The notes: a model not told the origin generated them from the sequence alone. A stretch of 64,000 bases of DNA from Kribbella steppae (GCF_004342025.1 NZ_SLWN01000005.1:186001-250000); one strand, 5' to 3'; counted from the first letter of the stretch, positions 51,547 to 60,379 are shown. Made by a program: numbers and translations.

Positions 51547-52119
51547 TTGACGACGCCGGAGCCAAGCCCGGACGGGATGAGACGTGCAGAGCTCGTCGAT
51601 CGCGCCCAGGCCGGGGACGTCGGTGCCTTCGGTGAGCTCTACGACGAGTACTCGCTCACCGTCTATCGCTACATCTACGCACGGGTGTCGTCCTCGGCAC
51701 TCGCCGAGGACCTGACCAGCGAGACGTTCGTCCGGGCGCTACGGGCGCTGGACTCGTTCCGCTGGCAGGGCCGGGACTTCGGCGCCTGGCTGGTGACGAT
51801 CGCCCGGAACCTGATCACCGACCACTACAAGTCCGGCCGGGTCCGGCTGGAAGTGGTCACGGACGAGATCGAGACGCACGACCGGCAGACCGAGGGGCCG
51901 GAGGTCGACGTACTGGCCGCCGCCACCGCCGAGGTGCTGCGGGACGCCGTCGCGAACTTGCCCGACGAGCAGCGCGACTGCCTGACGATGAGATTCTTCG
52001 CCGGTCTGTCGATCGCGGAAACGGCCAAGGCGCTGGAGAAGTCCGAAGGCGCCGTCAAGCAACTGCAACTGAGGGCCGTAAGGCACTTGGCGAAGGTTAT
52101 CCCCAAGGACTTGAGATGA
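51547..52119 (+). CDS. bldN: RNA polymerase ECF sigma factor, BldN type
   Basis: A 190-residue ECF sigma factor. Region 2 includes FGELYDEYSLTVYRYIYARV, AEDLTSETFVRALRAL and WQGRDFGAWLVTIARNLITDHYKS. Region 4 includes LPDEQRDCLTMRFFAGLSIAETAKAL and EGAVKQLQLRAVRHL. The WQGRDFGAWLVTIARN stretch and the rsbN-like neighbour point to BldN, which directs sheath-protein (chaplin/rodlin) genes in Streptomyces. The TTG at 51547 has GGGGAG 5 nt upstream. Streptomyces BldN has a long N-terminal pro-sequence; here upstream stops rule that out. Confidence 0.83.
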   Translation: MTTPEPSPDGMRRAELVDRAQAGDVGAFGELYDEYSLTVYRYIYARVSSSALAEDLTSETFVRALRALDSFRWQGRDFGAWLVTIARNLITDHYKSGRVRLEVVTDEIETHDRQTEGPEVDVLAAATAEVLRDAVANLPDEQRDCLTMRFFAGLSIAETAKALEKSEGAVKQLQLRAVRHLAKVIPKDLR

Positions 52120-52142
52120 GGCGGATGACAACGAATGTCTTT

Positions 52143-52171
52143 CGTAACCCGTCAGGGAGTTTCCTCGTTTG
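52143..52171 (+). promoter_or_regulatory. Candidate sigma-BldN promoter of rsbN
   Basis: CGTAAC (52143-52148), a 17-nt spacer and CGTTTG (52166-52171) resemble the sigma-BldN consensus I recall (CGTAAC, 16-17 nt, CGTTGA). It lies 55 nt before the anti-sigma start. Autoactivation of rsbN by sigma-BldN is known in Streptomyces. Match is by eye. Confidence 0.55.
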
Positions 52172-52225
52172 CCTGATGAGGACCTGTCGGTGACCCCGAC
52201 TGGCCATTGAGGAGAACGAGAACTC

Positions 52226-53428
52226 ATGAGTGACCTACACAGGGCTCGAGCGCGCGCGGAGACTTTCGCGCACGCCGTCGATCACGGGCCCCGTCACTCT
52301 TCGCGACTGAGCGATGACCCCGAGCTGATGGAAGCTGTGGAACTGGTCGGACGGCTGAGGACCGCCGGCGCAGTGGCACCGCGACCGGAGTTCAGTGCCG
52401 AACTGCGTCATCGCCTGCTGGAGCAGGCGGCGGCCCGGGCGGCAACGACGACTCCGACAATGGTGCGCAGCACTCCGGACGATTCGGACGACCCGCCGAC
52501 CCGCGAGGACGTCGACGCGTCCGTGACAGATATCCGCCATCGTCACGGCCGGCGCATCCGGCTCGTGGCCAGTACCGCCGCGCTCGTCCTGCTCGGAGGT
52601 GGCATCGGTTCTGCCGCCGCCGCTCAGCAGGCGATGCCCGGTGACACCTTGTACGGGATGAAGCGAGGCATCGAGAACGTCGCCACCAATGTCGGGGTCG
52701 GCGACGACTCCCGCGGCCGGCGCGATCTCGAGCACGCGATGACCCGCCTGTCCGAAGTCCGCGCGCTGGCCGAGTCCGGCGGCAACGTGGGCACGATCAA
52801 CTCCACCCTCGACGACTTCTCGGCACAGTCCCGTAAGGGTGTGTCCCGGCTGGTCGCGTCGTACCAGCAGGATGGCGACGCCAGTTCGATCACGGCGGTC
52901 ACGGGGTTCATCACCAGCGCCCGCCAGGCTCTTGGTGAGCTCGCACCGAAACTGCCGCCGGAATCGCTGAAGTCCGCCGTCGAGGCGCTCGCCACCATCG
53001 AGCAGCTGGCCCAGCACACCTCGGCCGCCTGCCCGAAGTGCGATGCGCCGAAGCCGGCCAAGGGCGGCAACCAGCCCGCCTCGCCGTACAACGGCAGCGA
53101 GCCGAGCGACCCGGTCAACGGTGGTCCGAGTGCGGCCCCGTCCAGCAAGCCGACCACGGGTGCGAGCGTCAAGCCGAGTACGTCGCCGAGCCAGCTGCCG
53201 AACACGACGATCGTGCAGGAGCCCAACACTCCTCCACCGAGTCTGAAGACGCCGCCGAAGCCGTCGTCGTCGACCTCCAACTCGACGTCGACCCCGACGG
53301 TCGTCCCGACCCTGCCCACCCCAGGCACAACGTCGTGGCCATGGCCGTTCCCGACGCTGTCTCTGCCGAGCACCCCGATCATCAACCTCCCCGGCGTCAT
53401 CCAGACCCTCCTTCCACCCTGGAAGTAG
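52226..53428 (+). CDS. rsbN: Membrane anti-sigma factor RsbN-like (DUF5667)
   Basis: A 400-residue single-pass membrane protein. The cytosolic N-terminal part (about 1-105) would hold the sigma-binding domain (PELMEAVELVGRLR; PEFSAELRHRLLEQA). One helix follows (about 112-132; LVASTAALVLLGGGIGSAAAA). The extracytoplasmic domain starts with the DUF5667 signature AMPGDTLYGMKRGIENV and is helical to about 275, then a Pro/Ser/Thr-rich tail. GAGGAGAACG precedes the ATG. It sits just after bldN, as in Streptomyces, and probably holds BldN inactive at the membrane. Confidence 0.78.
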   Translation: MSDLHRARARAETFAHAVDHGPRHSSRLSDDPELMEAVELVGRLRTAGAVAPRPEFSAELRHRLLEQAAARAATTTPTMVRSTPDDSDDPPTREDVDASVTDIRHRHGRRIRLVASTAALVLLGGGIGSAAAAQQAMPGDTLYGMKRGIENVATNVGVGDDSRGRRDLEHAMTRLSEVRALAESGGNVGTINSTLDDFSAQSRKGVSRLVASYQQDGDASSITAVTGFITSARQALGELAPKLPPESLKSAVEALATIEQLAQHTSAACPKCDAPKPAKGGNQPASPYNGSEPSDPVNGGPSAAPSSKPTTGASVKPSTSPSQLPNTTIVQEPNTPPPSLKTPPKPSSSTSNSTSTPTVVPTLPTPGTTSWPWPFPTLSLPSTPIINLPGVIQTLLPPWK

Positions 53429-53443
53429 GTCCCTGACACCACC

Positions 53444-53473
53444 GAAGCCCGGCGCGAACCCGCGCCGGGCTTC
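53444..53473. terminator. Bidirectional terminator after rsbN
   Basis: GAAGCCCGGCGCG (53444-53456) pairs perfectly with CGCGCCGGGCTTC (53461-53473) across a 4-nt loop, and TTTT follows at 53476. It separates rsbN from the convergent acyltransferase. Confidence 0.85.
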
Positions 53474-53488
53474 ACTTTTGCCGCCGGG

Positions 53489-54583
53489 TCAGAAGAAGAC
53501 GCTGCGGCGTTGCATGAGGAGGGCGTACAGGGTCTGCTGGATGGTTTCGCGGACCTGGTCGGTGACGTTGAAGACGAGCATCGGGTCGTCCGGGGCACCG
53601 TCGGCGAAGTCGTCGGTGCGGATCGGCTCGCCGAACTCGATCAGCCACTTGGACGGCAGCGGGATCAGCCCGAGCGGTCCGAGCAGCGGGAAGAACGGTG
53701 TGATCGGGATGTACGGGACGCCCAGCAGCCGGGCCAGCGACGCGATGTTCCCGACCAGCGGATAGATCTCCTCGGCGCCGACGATCGAGCACGGAACGAT
53801 CGGTACACCCGTCCGCATCGCCGCACTGACGAAGCCGCCCCGGCCGAACCGCTGCAGCTTGTACCGCTCGCTGAACGGCTTCCCGATCCCCTTGAACCCC
53901 TCCGGCCACACGCCGACCAGGTCGCCCCGGCCGAGCAGCCGCTCGGCGTCATCGTTACTCGCCAGCGTCGCGCCGCCCTTACGCGCCAGCTCGCCCACGA
54001 ACGGCGTCTGGAACACCAGGTCGGCCGCCAGCGTCCGCAACGGTCGGTGCGCGTGGTCCGCGACGATCAACTGGGTGACGAGCCCGTCCAGCGGCATCGT
54101 CCCGGAGTGGTTCGCGACGATCAGCGCGCCACCGGTGTCCGGGATGTTCTCCACCCCGCGAACCTCGACCCGGAACCACTTCTCCGCCATCGGCCGCAGC
54201 AGTGGCAGCAACACCTGGTCGGTCAGGTCCGAGTCGTAGCCGAACTCGTCGACCTCGTACACCCCGCTCAACCGCCGCCGCAGGAACGCGAGCCACTCCG
54301 CGACCCGCCGCTCCCCCTCCTCGCCGAACAGCTCCCGCACCACCCGCTCGAGCCCGGCGAAGTCGAGACCGGCCGCGGCCTCGACCGCAGGAATATCGTC
54401 GACGACCGGCTCGACGGGCACCTCTGCAGCCTGACTGCTCGCAGGCTTCTTCCGCTTCGTGGCCGACCGGCCGACGCCTCGCCCGGCGAGTGCGCGCGCA
54501 GCAGCGGATGGCGTCGTACGACGGCCGCTGCCGCGACCCGGGCGACCGCCAGAACCGATCGGGATCACGTCAGCGTCAGCCAC
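53489..54583 (-). CDS. Lysophospholipid acyltransferase family protein
   Basis: A 364-residue PlsC-superfamily enzyme. A basic, low-complexity N-terminal 70 residues precede a helical segment and the acyltransferase domain. The active site reads ANHSGTMPLDG, with His and Asp separated by six residues rather than the usual four. VWPEGFKGIGKPF corresponds to the FPEGTRS block, and the third block is VPIVPCSIVGAEEIYP. The GTG at 54583 overlaps the upstream epimerase stop by 8 bp. It probably acylates a glycerolipid at the membrane surface. The pair with the epimerase is conserved next to bldN in actinomycetes, as I recall. Confidence 0.83.
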   Translation of the reverse strand: MADADVIPIGSGGRPGRGSGRRTTPSAAARALAGRGVGRSATKRKKPASSQAAEVPVEPVVDDIPAVEAAAGLDFAGLERVVRELFGEEGERRVAEWLAFLRRRLSGVYEVDEFGYDSDLTDQVLLPLLRPMAEKWFRVEVRGVENIPDTGGALIVANHSGTMPLDGLVTQLIVADHAHRPLRTLAADLVFQTPFVGELARKGGATLASNDDAERLLGRGDLVGVWPEGFKGIGKPFSERYKLQRFGRGGFVSAAMRTGVPIVPCSIVGAEEIYPLVGNIASLARLLGVPYIPITPFFPLLGPLGLIPLPSKWLIEFGEPIRTDDFADGAPDDPMLVFNVTDQVRETIQQTLYALLMQRRSVFF

Positions 54584-55583
54584 GCAATGCCCCCAGTCCG
54601 GCGCTGAGCAGGTGGGAAGCCTGGGACACGGGGCCCGGCCCGAGCGAGTCGCGGAAGGCATCGAAGGCGGCGGCGGTCGTGTACGTCGGCTCGAACCCGA
54701 ACTCGGTCCGCATCCGCGTCGTGTCCACCGCGCGCCCGTAGGTCAGGAACGTGATCTGGTCCGGCGCGAAGTCCGCCAGCCGGGCTCGCCGTACGGCGGC
54801 CGCCGTGCTGGAGGCGGTGAACGGGGGCAGCCGCAGGGCCGGCCGCCCGAGCCGGCGGATCGCCTGGGACAGCGCGAGGATCCCGTCACCGGCCAGGTTG
54901 AAGGTCCCGGGGAGGTCGTTGACGGTGGCGTGGTGGATCGCCTCGACGCCGTCGTCCTCGTGCAGGAACTGGAGGCGGGCGTCGTACCCGAAGACCGTCG
55001 GGATCACGGGCATGGAGAAGTACCGGGTGATCGGGGAGTCGGTCTTGGGGCCGATCCAGTTCGCCATCCGGAGGGTGGACACGCAGACGTCGGGCCGGCG
55101 CCGGGCGAACCCGCGCACGTACCCCTCGACCTCGACCGCGTCCTTGCTCAGCCCGGTCTGATGGATCGCCCGCGGCGCCATCTCCTCGGTGAACATGGCC
55201 GGGTCCCGCGGACCCGCGCCGTACACGGTGGTCGACGACTTCACCACCAGCTTGGCCACTCCGGGCGCCTTCTGACAGGCGGCGAGCAGCTGCATGGTGC
55301 CGATGACGTTGATCTCCTTCATCGACGACCGGCCGCCGGCACTGCCCGGGGTGGCCACGACGCCGGTGTGGACGACCGTATCGACGTCCTCGGCGGCGAT
55401 CACCTTCGCGATCACGGGGTTGCGGATGTCGGCCCGGACGAACCGGACCCGGCCCAGCTCGGCACGTGGCGGAACCACGTCGATGCCGAGCACCGTGCCG
55501 ATCGACGGGTCGTCGGCCAGTCTGCGCGCACACCGAGCACCGGCGTCCCGGGAGACGCCGGTCACCATTACTACCTGTGCCAC
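54576..55583 (-). CDS. NAD-dependent epimerase/dehydratase (extended SDR)
   Basis: A 335-residue extended short-chain dehydrogenase. The N-terminal nucleotide motif is atypical (VVMVTGVSRDAGARCARRL in place of TGxxGxxG). NVIGTMQLLAAC, SSTTVYG and the Gly/Asn segment LRMANWIGP follow. The YxxxK catalytic pair is not evident, and after SSTTVYGAGP the motif reads QTGLSKDAVE, where a Tyr would be expected. The GTG at 55583 follows GGGGG by 6 nt. It is coupled to the acyltransferase. Substrate unknown; activity may be altered. Confidence 0.8.
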   Translation of the reverse strand: MAQVVMVTGVSRDAGARCARRLADDPSIGTVLGIDVVPPRAELGRVRFVRADIRNPVIAKVIAAEDVDTVVHTGVVATPGSAGGRSSMKEINVIGTMQLLAACQKAPGVAKLVVKSSTTVYGAGPRDPAMFTEEMAPRAIHQTGLSKDAVEVEGYVRGFARRRPDVCVSTLRMANWIGPKTDSPITRYFSMPVIPTVFGYDARLQFLHEDDGVEAIHHATVNDLPGTFNLAGDGILALSQAIRRLGRPALRLPPFTASSTAAAVRRARLADFAPDQITFLTYGRAVDTTRMRTEFGFEPTYTTAAAFDAFRDSLGPGPVSQASHLLSAGLGALRG

Positions 55584-55650
55584 GAGAGACCCCCAGCCAG
55601 ACAGCAACCCCATAGAACACCGCGCCGGACCCCGACGCGGCGGGAACTGC

Positions 55651-55752
55651 TTACTTGCCGAGCTTGCGGCGCTGCACCCGCGTCTTCTTCAGCAGCTTGC
55701 GGTGCTTCTTCTTCGCCATACGCTTACGGCGCTTCTTGATAACAGAACCCAC
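55651..55752 (-). CDS. Small ribosomal subunit protein bS22-like (AURKAIP1/COX24 domain)
   Basis: A 33-residue, very basic protein ([20 protein letters not shown], then [12 protein letters not shown]). It matches the actinobacterial bS22-type small ribosomal protein. The start is the GTG at 55752, with GGAAGG 6 nt upstream, giving the family's [12 protein letters not shown] beginning; a longer frame upstream is not plausible. It lies in the same order (epimerase, then this gene) as in other actinomycetes. Confidence 0.92.
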   Translation of the reverse strand: MGSVIKKRRKRMAKKKHRKLLKKTRVQRRKLGK

Positions 55753-55862
55753 AGTGGACCTTCCAAACCTAAAGAGAACGTCGGCAAAGCTTACCCGCAG
55801 GTCGTCTTCCCGACCTAAAGCGGGCAGATCGGTAGACTGGGCGCTGACCTGGGGAGGCATGG

Positions 55863-56543
55863 ATGACCACCGGTTCGACGGCTCGGTACGACGGTCTGGC
55901 CGACTGGTACGAGGAACGGTTCGTGGCCGGCGCGGAGCCGCATCAGCCCGGGCTTCTCGACCTTCTCGGCCCCGGATCCGGCCCCTGCCTGGACATCGGC
56001 TGCGGTACCGGGCGCAACTTCGAGACCATCCGCGCGACCGGCCGCAGCGTCGTCGGCGTGGACTACTCCGCAGACCAGCTCCGAGTGGCCCGTACCCGCA
56101 CCGACGGCCCGTTGATGGTCGCCGACGCCGCCGTGCTGCCGTTCGCCGACGCGTCCTTCGACACCGCGATGGTGATGTGGATCTCCACCGACGTCGACGA
56201 CTTCGGCAAGGTCCTGCGCGAGGCAGCCCGGGTACTGCGTCCGGGCGGTGTGCTGGTGACGTACGGCGTACATCCCTGTTTCAACGGCCCGCATGTCGTC
56301 TACGAAGAGGACGGCAGCAAGCTCATCCACCCCAGCTATCGCCAGGCGGGCTGGCACGAGGAGTCGCCGTGGTGGGGCGACGACGGCATCCGCCGCCGCG
56401 TCGGCATGAGCCACGTCCCGCTCGCCGAGTACCTGAACGCGCTCCTTACGACCGGCCTCATCCTCGACCGCTTCGAGGAACCGGGCGACACCGGCGTCCC
56501 GCACTCACTGGCCTTCCGCGCTAGGCGAGGTGCTCCCAGGTGA
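55863..56543 (+). CDS. Class I SAM-dependent methyltransferase
   Basis: A 226-residue Methyltransf_11-type enzyme with motif [16 protein letters not shown], acidic loop VVGVDYS, motif [16 protein letters not shown] and post-[17 protein letters not shown]. The substrate is unknown. GGGGAGG precedes the ATG by 5 nt, and TAGACT (55833-55838) may be its -10. It diverges from bS22 and overlaps the convergent GNAT gene by 23 bp. Confidence 0.88.
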   Translation: MTTGSTARYDGLADWYEERFVAGAEPHQPGLLDLLGPGSGPCLDIGCGTGRNFETIRATGRSVVGVDYSADQLRVARTRTDGPLMVADAAVLPFADASFDTAMVMWISTDVDDFGKVLREAARVLRPGGVLVTYGVHPCFNGPHVVYEEDGSKLIHPSYRQAGWHEESPWWGDDGIRRRVGMSHVPLAEYLNALLTTGLILDRFEEPGDTGVPHSLAFRARRGAPR

Positions 56544-57018
56544 GCAACGTCAGCTCACGTCCCTTGTCCACAACCGGCGTCGGCGGCAGGTCCGTCAGCC
56601 GATAGCCCGCGGCGCGCGCCACCGCTGAGCTTGCCGCGTTGTCCGGCTCGATCTCGAGAATCACCCGCGCCAAGCCGGCCGTCTCGTGCGCATAGGCGGT
56701 CAGGAGGGTCAGTGCCCGCGCCCCAAGGCGCTGCCCGCGATGCGCCGGCCCGATCGCGTACCCGAGCGTGCCGTTCTTCAGGTTCAGCAGGACCTCGCCG
56801 AGCGGCGTCGTCCCGTCCGTGGTGATCGCGAGCTGGATCCGCCCGTCGGCGGCGATCGCGTTCTCGACGTACTCCTGCGCCACCGCCAGATCGAAGGGCG
56901 ACTTCAGCGGCGTCCAGTACGCCACCTCCGGGTCGTCGAACAACTCCACCATCGCGGGCGCGTCAGCCTGCTCCCACTCGCGCAGCACCAGCCCGTCACC
57001 GACCACCTCGACCGTCAT
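56521..57018 (-). CDS. GNAT family N-acetyltransferase
   Basis: A 165-residue acetyltransferase of the RimJ/RimL-like type. The opening is LVLREWEQADAPAMVELF. The acetyl-CoA loop region reads IGPAHRGQRLGARALTLLTAYA and ARVILEIEPDNAASSAVARAAGYR. The ATG at 57018 is chosen on family alignment; only a weak ribosome site precedes it. Its 3' end overlaps the methyltransferase by 23 bp. Confidence 0.88.
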   Translation of the reverse strand: MTVEVVGDGLVLREWEQADAPAMVELFDDPEVAYWTPLKSPFDLAVAQEYVENAIAADGRIQLAITTDGTTPLGEVLLNLKNGTLGYAIGPAHRGQRLGARALTLLTAYAHETAGLARVILEIEPDNAASSAVARAAGYRLTDLPPTPVVDKGRELTLLTWEHLA

Positions 57019-57040
57019 GCACCCAGTGTCCGGTACGGCG

Positions 57041-57232
57041 TCATGCGGCCTTGCGGGTGGGGATTTGGATGATGGGGTCGGTGAGGACGGCCAGGTGTGG
57101 GGCAGTGGTGACGTGGGCAGTGGTCTGGTCGGACGTGGTGGTCGCGTAGGCGGCCGGGGTGAAGGCGACGGCGGCGAGGCCCAGGCTGACGATGGTGCCG
57201 GCGGCAACGGTCTTCACGATCTTCGTGCGCAT
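57041..57232 (-). CDS. Small secreted protein of unknown function
   Basis: A 63-residue precursor. A clear Sec signal (MRTKIVKTVAAGTIVSLG, hydrophobic, AYA cleavage site near residue 30) is followed by a mature peptide of about 33 residues rich in Thr, ending in a basic TRKAA. GGGAG lies 6 nt before the ATG. It has no cysteines and no recognised family. It may be co-transcribed with the GNAT gene 22 nt downstream. Confidence 0.65.
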   Translation of the reverse strand: MRTKIVKTVAAGTIVSLGLAAVAFTPAAYATTTSDQTTAHVTTAPHLAVLTDPIIQIPTRKAA

Positions 57233-57359
57233 CAGGTGCTCCCTGGAAGTCTGGGGCCGGGACTCGTCCCCGGCGATGACTCAATCCTGATGGTCCGTAC
57301 TGCGACCGCCCTGTGAGCACTCTGGGAGCTTCCTGTGAGCGTTGACTTCGGTCGCTGGG

Positions 57360-57371
57360 TAGCCTGATCGC
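57360..57371 (+). promoter_or_regulatory. Candidate leaderless -10 for small membrane protein
   Basis: TAGCCT (57360-57365) sits 6 nt before the ATG at 57372 with no ribosome site between. The TTGACT 12 nt upstream is too close to be its -35. The divergent gap is 139 nt. Confidence 0.4.
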
Positions 57372-57587
57372 ATGGCCTACCTGGTGTTTCTCGGCGGACT
57401 CGTCGCGGTGCTGGCTGGGCTGACCTGGTTCGCCACCTGGGCGAAGGGACGTGGTCACGGCTCGGCGCTGGCCGGCGCGATCGCAGCACACGACGAGGCC
57501 TACCGGACCACGGCTCATCAGTCCCACCACGAGCTACGCGTCGCCGCCGACCGCAAGTCCGAGACCGGCTCCCCGGACGACTTCTAA
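57372..57587 (+). CDS. Small single-pass membrane protein
   Basis: A 71-residue protein with one N-terminal helix (LVFLGGLVAVLAGLTWFATWA) and a hydrophilic, His/Ala-rich tail, likely cytosolic. No family recognised. Its stop overlaps the stop of the convergent BTAD regulator by 4 bp. The leaderless promoter pattern and clear hydrophobic segment support it. Confidence 0.55.
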   Translation: MAYLVFLGGLVAVLAGLTWFATWAKGRGHGSALAGAIAAHDEAYRTTAHQSHHELRVAADRKSETGSPDDF

Positions 57588-59464
57588 CGCAGCCGGGGCC
57601 CGTCCAGGTGGGGAGCGATGGGGCCGAGGGTGAGGAGGGCTGAGCCGGCGGCTTGTTCTGTTGCGGCAGGTGCCAGCGCGGCTCGGGTACGGGCCAGTGA
57701 CTGCTGGTGGTCGAGCGCCCTGGCTGCGTGGGCCGTCAGGCACCAGAGTGCTTCCAGCATGAGGCCCGGCGGAGGCTCAGGGGTGACCTGCAGAGCGGCG
57801 CCTGCCTCAGCCATGCGGTTCTGTGCCAGCAGCACGAGTGGGCGAGTCCACGGCTCATATGGCCCGTAGTCGGCGTCAGGCACGGGCAGACCGTGCCGCA
57901 CGTGGTGACAGGCAAGTGCTAGCGGCAGCAGGCCTTGTTGCAACCCCGGCATGCCGGCGCCTTCCAACAGGACGGCTGCCTTGCGGTAGCCCGGTTCTGT
58001 GTCCTCAAGCATTGCCCGGTACCAGTGCGTGAAGACACCAACCAATGGGAGCTCATGACGGGCGGCCAGCGCGTCTGCCGCCGTTGCGTGGTGGTCCGCA
58101 GCACTGAAGTCGCCGAGGGCACTGAGAGCCTGCAGACGAATCAGATGACCAAGGACCTCATAGGTGAAGAGCCCGTGCCGCTCCGACAGGTCGACCAACT
58201 CCTCCCCGATCGCATCCCTCTGTGGAGCAAGGCCGGCGCGGTCGCAGGTCTGCATGAAGACACCGTTCAGCGCGAACGCGAGCAACGCCGGATCGTCCAA
58301 CCCACGGGCGATCTCCTCCGCCTCACGCGCCGCCTCCGCCGCACGCGGTTCCCGCGACCCGCGCGACTCGAGCGCGATCGTTGCCAGCAGTCGAGCCCGG
58401 GTCGCTGGGTGCTGCTGTGTTCGCAGCGCACGCTCAGCCGCCGCAACAATCGCAGCAGCCTGCACCTCGTCGTCCGACCGAGTCCAGATCGCCGGTACGT
58501 CGTACGCACCGATAACTCTCGCGGTCAGATCAGGATCCCCAAGCTCCTCGGCCGCAAGGACCGCTGCAAGTCGGTGGCGACGTGCAGCCTCGAGCCCACC
58601 GCCTCCTGTCACCGCGAGGTTGCGCAGCAAGCCCACCGTCGACTCCAGCCGCGCACGAGCGCCTGCCCCAACAGTCCGGTCGTACGCCGCGGCCGCCTCC
58701 TCCCACACTCGTCCTGCCGAGACAGGTTCCAAGTGATCGGCCTGGTTGAGTATGTCGGTCTCCAAGCGACTCAACGCAGTACCCGGGTCCACACCGAGTT
58801 GTTCGACCAGCATCGAGCGGGCACGACGCAGTACCGCCAGAGCATCGCCCTGACGACCAGTCCGGTAGAGCGCGAGCGCCAGCAACCGCCAAGCCTCCTC
58901 ACGCCACGGATGCTCGGTCACATGCGCGTCCAACTCGGGCACAGCCTCAGCTGCAAGGCCCAGCGCGAGTTGAGCCTCGGCCTGCCGCTCCACGGCTCGC
59001 AGTCGCAGCTCAGTGAGCCGTGACCGCTCTGCCTGCGCCCAGCCCTCCTCCGCGAAGTCGGCGTACGCCGGACCGCGCCACAGCGCCAGCCCCTTCGACA
59101 GCTCAGCCAACAACTCCCCCGCCGGCAAAGCGGCCGCTACCGCCTTCTCGAACCGCCAAGCGTCAACAGCCTCCGTGCGCAAGGCATAGCCAGGGCCCTC
59201 GGTCACCAGCAGGCGGGCCGGCGTACGCGGCGCGCGGTCTGGTTCCAGCGCGCGCCGCAGCGACGCCACAAAGGTCCGTACGGCGCCCAGCGCACCATCA
59301 GGTGGGTCGAGCCACAGATCGTCGCCCAGCCGGGTCGCCGGTACGACGCGACCTCGGGCAACGATCAGCCGGGCCAGCACCGCCCGATGCCGCGGACCCT
59401 TCAGGGCGACAGGCCGCCCGGCGTCATCCCAGGCCACCACCGGCCCGAGCACCCCGAATTCCAC
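57584..59464 (-). CDS. BTAD/AfsR-SARP-type transcriptional regulator
   Basis: A 626-residue regulator. The N-terminal OmpR-type winged helix (VEFGVLGPVVAW; KGPRHRAVLARLIVARG; TFVASLRRALEP) is followed by the bacterial transcriptional activation domain (AERSRLTELRLRAVERQAEAQL; HPWREEAWRLLALALYRTGRQGDAL). A long TPR-like helical region extends to the end. There is no NB-ARC ATPase, unlike AfsR. The GTG at 59464 begins the family pattern; a start 8 codons earlier is possible. It probably activates a nearby accessory gene, such as the divergent hydrolase 54 nt away. Confidence 0.88.
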   Translation of the reverse strand: MEFGVLGPVVAWDDAGRPVALKGPRHRAVLARLIVARGRVVPATRLGDDLWLDPPDGALGAVRTFVASLRRALEPDRAPRTPARLLVTEGPGYALRTEAVDAWRFEKAVAAALPAGELLAELSKGLALWRGPAYADFAEEGWAQAERSRLTELRLRAVERQAEAQLALGLAAEAVPELDAHVTEHPWREEAWRLLALALYRTGRQGDALAVLRRARSMLVEQLGVDPGTALSRLETDILNQADHLEPVSAGRVWEEAAAAYDRTVGAGARARLESTVGLLRNLAVTGGGGLEAARRHRLAAVLAAEELGDPDLTARVIGAYDVPAIWTRSDDEVQAAAIVAAAERALRTQQHPATRARLLATIALESRGSREPRAAEAAREAEEIARGLDDPALLAFALNGVFMQTCDRAGLAPQRDAIGEELVDLSERHGLFTYEVLGHLIRLQALSALGDFSAADHHATAADALAARHELPLVGVFTHWYRAMLEDTEPGYRKAAVLLEGAGMPGLQQGLLPLALACHHVRHGLPVPDADYGPYEPWTRPLVLLAQNRMAEAGAALQVTPEPPPGLMLEALWCLTAHAARALDHQQSLARTRAALAPAATEQAAGSALLTLGPIAPHLDGPRLR

Positions 59465-59518
59465 CCGGCCACCGTAGCGCTCATCCACTGCTCATCCGCG
59501 TCCGGAAGGCTGACAACC

Positions 59519-60379
59519 ATGAAGATCAACGGATTCGACTACCAGCGCGTCTCCGGCGTGGGCGGTGTCTCGCTGAACGTCGCGGTCGGCGGCTCCGGTA
59601 CGCCGATCGTCCTGCTGCACGGGTTCCCGCAGACGCACCTGATGTGGCGCCACGTCGCTACCGACCTGGCCGCCGACCACACCGTCATCTGCCCCGACCT
59701 GCGGGGTTACGGCGAGAGCGACAAGCCCGCCGACGACTACTCGAAGCGGACGATGGCCGCCGACATCGTGGCGGTGGCGCGGGAACTCGGCCACACCACC
59801 TTCGCCCTGGCCGGGCACGACCGCGGCGCACTCGTCGCCTTCCGGGCCGGTCTCGACCATCCGGACGTGATCACGCACCTCATGTGCCTCGACGTACTGC
59901 CGACCCTCGACATGTGGGACGTGATGCACGGAACCAGCGCCGCCGTCGGCTTCCACCTGTTCCTGATGGCGCAACCACCGGGCCTGGCCGAGATCATGAT
60001 CGCCGCCAGCGCGGACACCTTCTTCGACCACTTCCTGACTCTCTGGGCGAAAGACAGCGAGGCGATCCCGGCCGACGTGCGCGCCACCTACCTGGACGCC
60101 TGCCGGGCCGCCGTCCCCTCGATCGTGGCGGACTACCGCGCATCGGCGACGATCGACGTCACCCACGACCAGGAGGATCTTGCTGCAGGCAACAAACTGC
60201 GGATGCCGACGAGCGTGATCCAGCAAGATTGGGGCGCGGCCCTCGGCTTCGATGCTCAGGCCCTGTGGCGCTCCTGGGCGACCGATCTCCACCACGAGAC
60301 AACTTCCGCAGGCCACTTCATGGCCGAGGAGTCCCCGGCGGAGATCACGACAGCCATTCGCGCCCTACTGAAGCGCTGA
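59519..60379 (+). CDS. Alpha/beta hydrolase, epoxide hydrolase / dehalogenase-like
   Basis: A 286-residue hydrolase. The oxyanion motif is [12 protein letters not shown]. The nucleophile is Asp101 in [10 protein letters not shown], not Ser, placing it with epoxide hydrolases and fluoroacetate-type dehalogenases. RGYGESDKP is typical of that group, and the catalytic His is in [15 protein letters not shown] lies 9 nt before the ATG. The 3' end overlaps the convergent amidohydrolase by 15 bp. The true substrate cannot be told from sequence. Confidence 0.88.
   Translation: MKINGFDYQRVSGVGGVSLNVAVGGSGTPIVLLHGFPQTHLMWRHVATDLAADHTVICPDLRGYGESDKPADDYSKRTMAADIVAVARELGHTTFALAGHDRGALVAFRAGLDHPDVITHLMCLDVLPTLDMWDVMHGTSAAVGFHLFLMAQPPGLAEIMIAASADTFFDHFLTLWAKDSEAIPADVRATYLDACRAAVPSIVADYRASATIDVTHDQEDLAAGNKLRMPTSVIQQDWGAALGFDAQALWRSWATDLHHETTSAGHFMAEESPAEITTAIRALLKR

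Noticed and set aside
57342..57365. TTGACT with TAGCCT as a full promoter for the 71-residue protein
   Set aside because: The spacer would be only 12 nt, too short for a sigma-70-type promoter; only the -10 is kept as a candidate.
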